In this document: piece after piece, positions 7,008-9,073 of the stretch
Numbering within the stretch: position 1 is the first letter of the stretch
How the letters are laid out: every line of letters starts with the position of its first letter
Origin: Streptomyces sp. NRRL WC-3549
GTDB taxonomy: Bacteria; Actinomycetota; Actinomycetes; Streptomycetales; Streptomycetaceae
Direction of reading: 5' to 3'
DNA length: 9,073 nt
Assembly (NCBI RefSeq): GCF_000721935.1
Contig: NZ_KL585384.1
Span: 28,268-37,340, forward strand
The notes under the pieces: model-generated
Told to the model about the DNA's origin: nothing
Seen by the model: the letters and a program-made list of their open reading frames with translations, nothing else
The model's database searches: none
Program-made: the position numbers and the translations under genes

Positions 7008-9073
7008 GTGCACAGAAGCAGCAGACGGCTCCGCGCCCGAAAGACACTCGCACTCCTGACCGGCGGCCTGCTCGCCGCAGCCACCCTCACCCTCGGCTCC
7101 CCGGCCGCCGCCGACACCCCGGCCGCCCCGAAGGCCGACGCCGCCGAGGACTTCCAGCAGGTCACCCTCGCCAAGGGAGCCGCCGAAACAGGCGAGCCCA
7201 TCTCGCTGGCGGTCCTCCCCGACCGCAGCGTGCTGCACACCTCGCGCAGCGGCGAGCTGCGCATCACCGACAGCGCCGGCAACACCCGGATATCCGGCAC
7301 CCTCCCCGTCTACTCCCACGACGAGGAAGGCCTCCAGGGGGTCGGCATCGACCCCGACTTCGCCGAGAACCGGGCGATCTACCTCTACTACGCACCCCCG
7401 CTGGACACCCCCGACGGGGACGCACCGGAGAACGGCACCGCCGAGGACTTCGCGAAGTACGACGGCGTCAACCGGCTCTCCCGCTTCACGCTGAACGAGG
7501 ACGGCACCCTCGACAACGCCAGCGAGAAGAAGGTCCTCGACATCCCCACCACCCGCGGCATGTGCTGCCATGTGGGCGGTGACATCGACTTCGACGCCGA
7601 GGGCAACCTGTACCTCTCGACGGGCGACGACTCCAACCCCTTCTCCTCCGACGGCTTCTCGCCGCTCGACGACCGGGCGGACCGCAACCCGGCCTTCGAC
7701 GCCCGCCGCACCTCCGGCAACACCAACGACCTCCGCGGCAAGATCCTGCGGATCAAGGTCGCCGACGACGGCTCGTACACCGTCCCCGAGGGCAACCTCT
7801 TCGCGCCGGGCACCGACAAGACCCGGCCCGAGATCTACGCGATGGGCTTCCGCAACCCGTTCCGCTTCAGCGTGGACAAGGCCACCGGCATCCTGTACGT
7901 CGGCGACTACGGCCCCGACGCCGGCGCCGCCGACCCGAACCGCGGTCCGGCCGGACAGGTCGAGTTCGCCCGGGTGACCGAGCCGGGCAACTTCGGCTGG
8001 CCCTACTGCACCGGCGACAACGACGCGTACAACCGCTACGACTTCGCCACCGGTACCTCCGGCGCGAAGTTCGACTGCGCCGCGCCGAAGAACGAGTCGC
8101 GGCACAACACCGGCCTGGTCGACCTGCCGCCCGCCCAGGCAGCCTGGATCCCGTACGACGGCGGCTCGCTGCCCGAGTTCGGCACCGGCTCCGAGTCCCC
8201 GATGGGCGGCCCCGTCTACCGCTACGACGCGGACCTCGACTCGCCGGTGAAGTTCCCGAAGGAGTACGACGGGGACTTCTTCGCCGGGGAGTTCGGCCGG
8301 CAGTGGATCAAGCGCATCGAACAGGACGCCGACGGCACGGTCCGCTCCATCAACGACGTCCCGTGGACCGGCACGCAGATCATGGACATGGCCTTCGGCC
8401 CCGACGGCGCCCTGTACGTCCTGGACTACGGCCTGTCCTGGTTCGGCGGTGACGAGAACTCCGCGCTCTACCGCATCGAGAACGCCACCGGCGGCCGCTC
8501 ACCCATCGCCGAGGCATCCTCGAACAAGACCTCCGGCACCGCACCCCTCAAGGTGAAGTTCTCCTCCGAGGGCACCACCGACGGTGACGGCGACACCCTC
8601 ACGTACGCCTGGGACTTCGGCGACGGCGGTACGTCCACGGCCGCGAACCCCACGTACACCTACAAGAAGAACGGCACCTACACCGCCACCGTCACCGCCG
8701 AGGACCCCACCGGGCGCACCGGCTCGGCCAGTGTGCACGTGACCGTCGGCAACACCGCTCCCGTCGTCGAGATGCACCTCCCGTCCGACGGCCAGCTGTT
8801 CGAGTTCGGTGACGCGGTGCCCTTCAAGGTCACCGTCACCGACCCGGAGGACGGCACCATCGACTGCTCCAAGGTCGAGGTCAAGTTCACCCTGGGCCAC
8901 GACAGCCACGGGCACGACATAACCACCGAGCACGGTTGCGAGGGCACCATCAAGACCGCCATGGAGGGCGGTCACGACCCCAACGCCAACATCTACGGCG
9001 GCATCTCGGCCTCCTACACCGACGGCGGGGGCGGCGGCCAGGCCGCACTGTCCGGCCGTGACCAGGCCAAGCT
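7008..9073 (+). CDS. Secreted glucose/sorbosone dehydrogenase-type beta-propeller with PKD domain (3' end beyond window)
   Basis: 688 full codons are visible with no stop. The signal peptide has basic residues (RSSRRLRARK, 3-12), a hydrophobic core and an AAA-D cleavage site after about residue 35, so the protein is secreted or surface-held. Residues about 45-490 are a glucose/sorbosone dehydrogenase (soluble PQQ-dependent GDH-like) propeller: EEGLQGVGIDPDF, GMCCHVGGDIDFD (184-196) with His188 at the place of the family's catalytic base, STGDDSNPF (204-212), EIYAMGFRNPFRFSVD, LYVGDYGPDA and NFGWPYC. A PKD domain follows (about 505-580) with the hallmark WDFGDG (535-540). From 582 on, NTAPVVEMHLP starts another Ig-like module that is cut by the window edge. 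Related actinomycete proteins often add further carbohydrate-binding or ThuA-like domains; those would lie outside. The role is probably oxidation or binding of an extracellular sugar or glycoside; PQQ dependence is a family inference only. It sits after a terminator and likely has its own promoter. Confidence 0.9.
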   Translation, partial: MHRSSRRLRARKTLALLTGGLLAAATLTLGSPAAADTPAAPKADAAEDFQQVTLAKGAAETGEPISLAVLPDRSVLHTSRSGELRITDSAGNTRISGTLPVYSHDEEGLQGVGIDPDFAENRAIYLYYAPPLDTPDGDAPENGTAEDFAKYDGVNRLSRFTLNEDGTLDNASEKKVLDIPTTRGMCCHVGGDIDFDAEGNLYLSTGDDSNPFSSDGFSPLDDRADRNPAFDARRTSGNTNDLRGKILRIKVADDGSYTVPEGNLFAPGTDKTRPEIYAMGFRNPFRFSVDKATGILYVGDYGPDAGAADPNRGPAGQVEFARVTEPGNFGWPYCTGDNDAYNRYDFATGTSGAKFDCAAPKNESRHNTGLVDLPPAQAAWIPYDGGSLPEFGTGSESPMGGPVYRYDADLDSPVKFPKEYDGDFFAGEFGRQWIKRIEQDADGTVRSINDVPWTGTQIMDMAFGPDGALYVLDYGLSWFGGDENSALYRIENATGGRSPIAEASSNKTSGTAPLKVKFSSEGTTDGDGDTLTYAWDFGDGGTSTAANPTYTYKKNGTYTATVTAEDPTGRTGSASVHVTVGNTAPVVEMHLPSDGQLFEFGDAVPFKVTVTDPEDGTIDCSKVEVKFTLGHDSHGHDITTEHGCEGTIKTAMEGGHDPNANIYGGISASYTDGGGGGQAALSGRDQAK

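Overview
The window looks like chromosomal DNA of a Streptomyces or closely related actinomycete. Base composition is very GC-rich, codon third positions are almost always G or C, one gene starts with GTG, strong GGAGG-type ribosome binding sites are used, and the proteins match carbohydrate-uptake families common in streptomycetes. All supported genes lie on the + strand. No RNA gene, insertion sequence, integrase or true CRISPR array was found.

Bases 1-150 are the 3' end of a gene that looks like a ROK-family sugar-responsive regulator or kinase. Bases 151-654 hold no credible gene. They carry a hairpin (possible terminator), then about 19 copies of a degenerate 19-bp direct repeat, then a second hairpin just before the next gene. 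From 655 there is a ribose/inositol-type ABC uptake operon: a two-domain ATPase (655-2215), a permease overlapping it by ATGA (2212-3261) and a lipoprotein sugar-binding protein (3329-4366). Two catabolic enzymes follow closely: a Gfo/Idh/MocA NAD(P)-dependent oxidoreductase (4414-5646) and a TIM-barrel sugar isomerase/epimerase-like protein (5660-6685). The stop codon of the first enzyme gene lies inside the Shine-Dalgarno sequence of the second. A strong GC hairpin at 6750-6778 probably ends the operon.

After a leader with a palindrome and a hairpin, a separate gene (7008 to beyond the window end) encodes a secreted glucose/sorbosone-dehydrogenase-type beta-propeller with a PKD domain. A plausible joint role is extracellular processing of a sugar or glycoside, import by the ABC system, oxidation by the Gfo/Idh enzyme, then isomerisation or cleavage by the TIM-barrel protein. 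The substrate cannot be read from the sequence.

The two most notable points are these. First, the ABC ATPase is broken as written: around base 1880 it shifts frame and lacks roughly 14 residues just before the second LSGGNQQK signature. The shifted frame stays open and runs into the permease, so a fused polypeptide is formally encoded. Second, the gene is preceded by the long 19-bp tandem array, and its own N-terminus carries an in-frame 18-bp (PLDPVL) tandem repeat. This suggests repeat expansion around the operon's 5' end.
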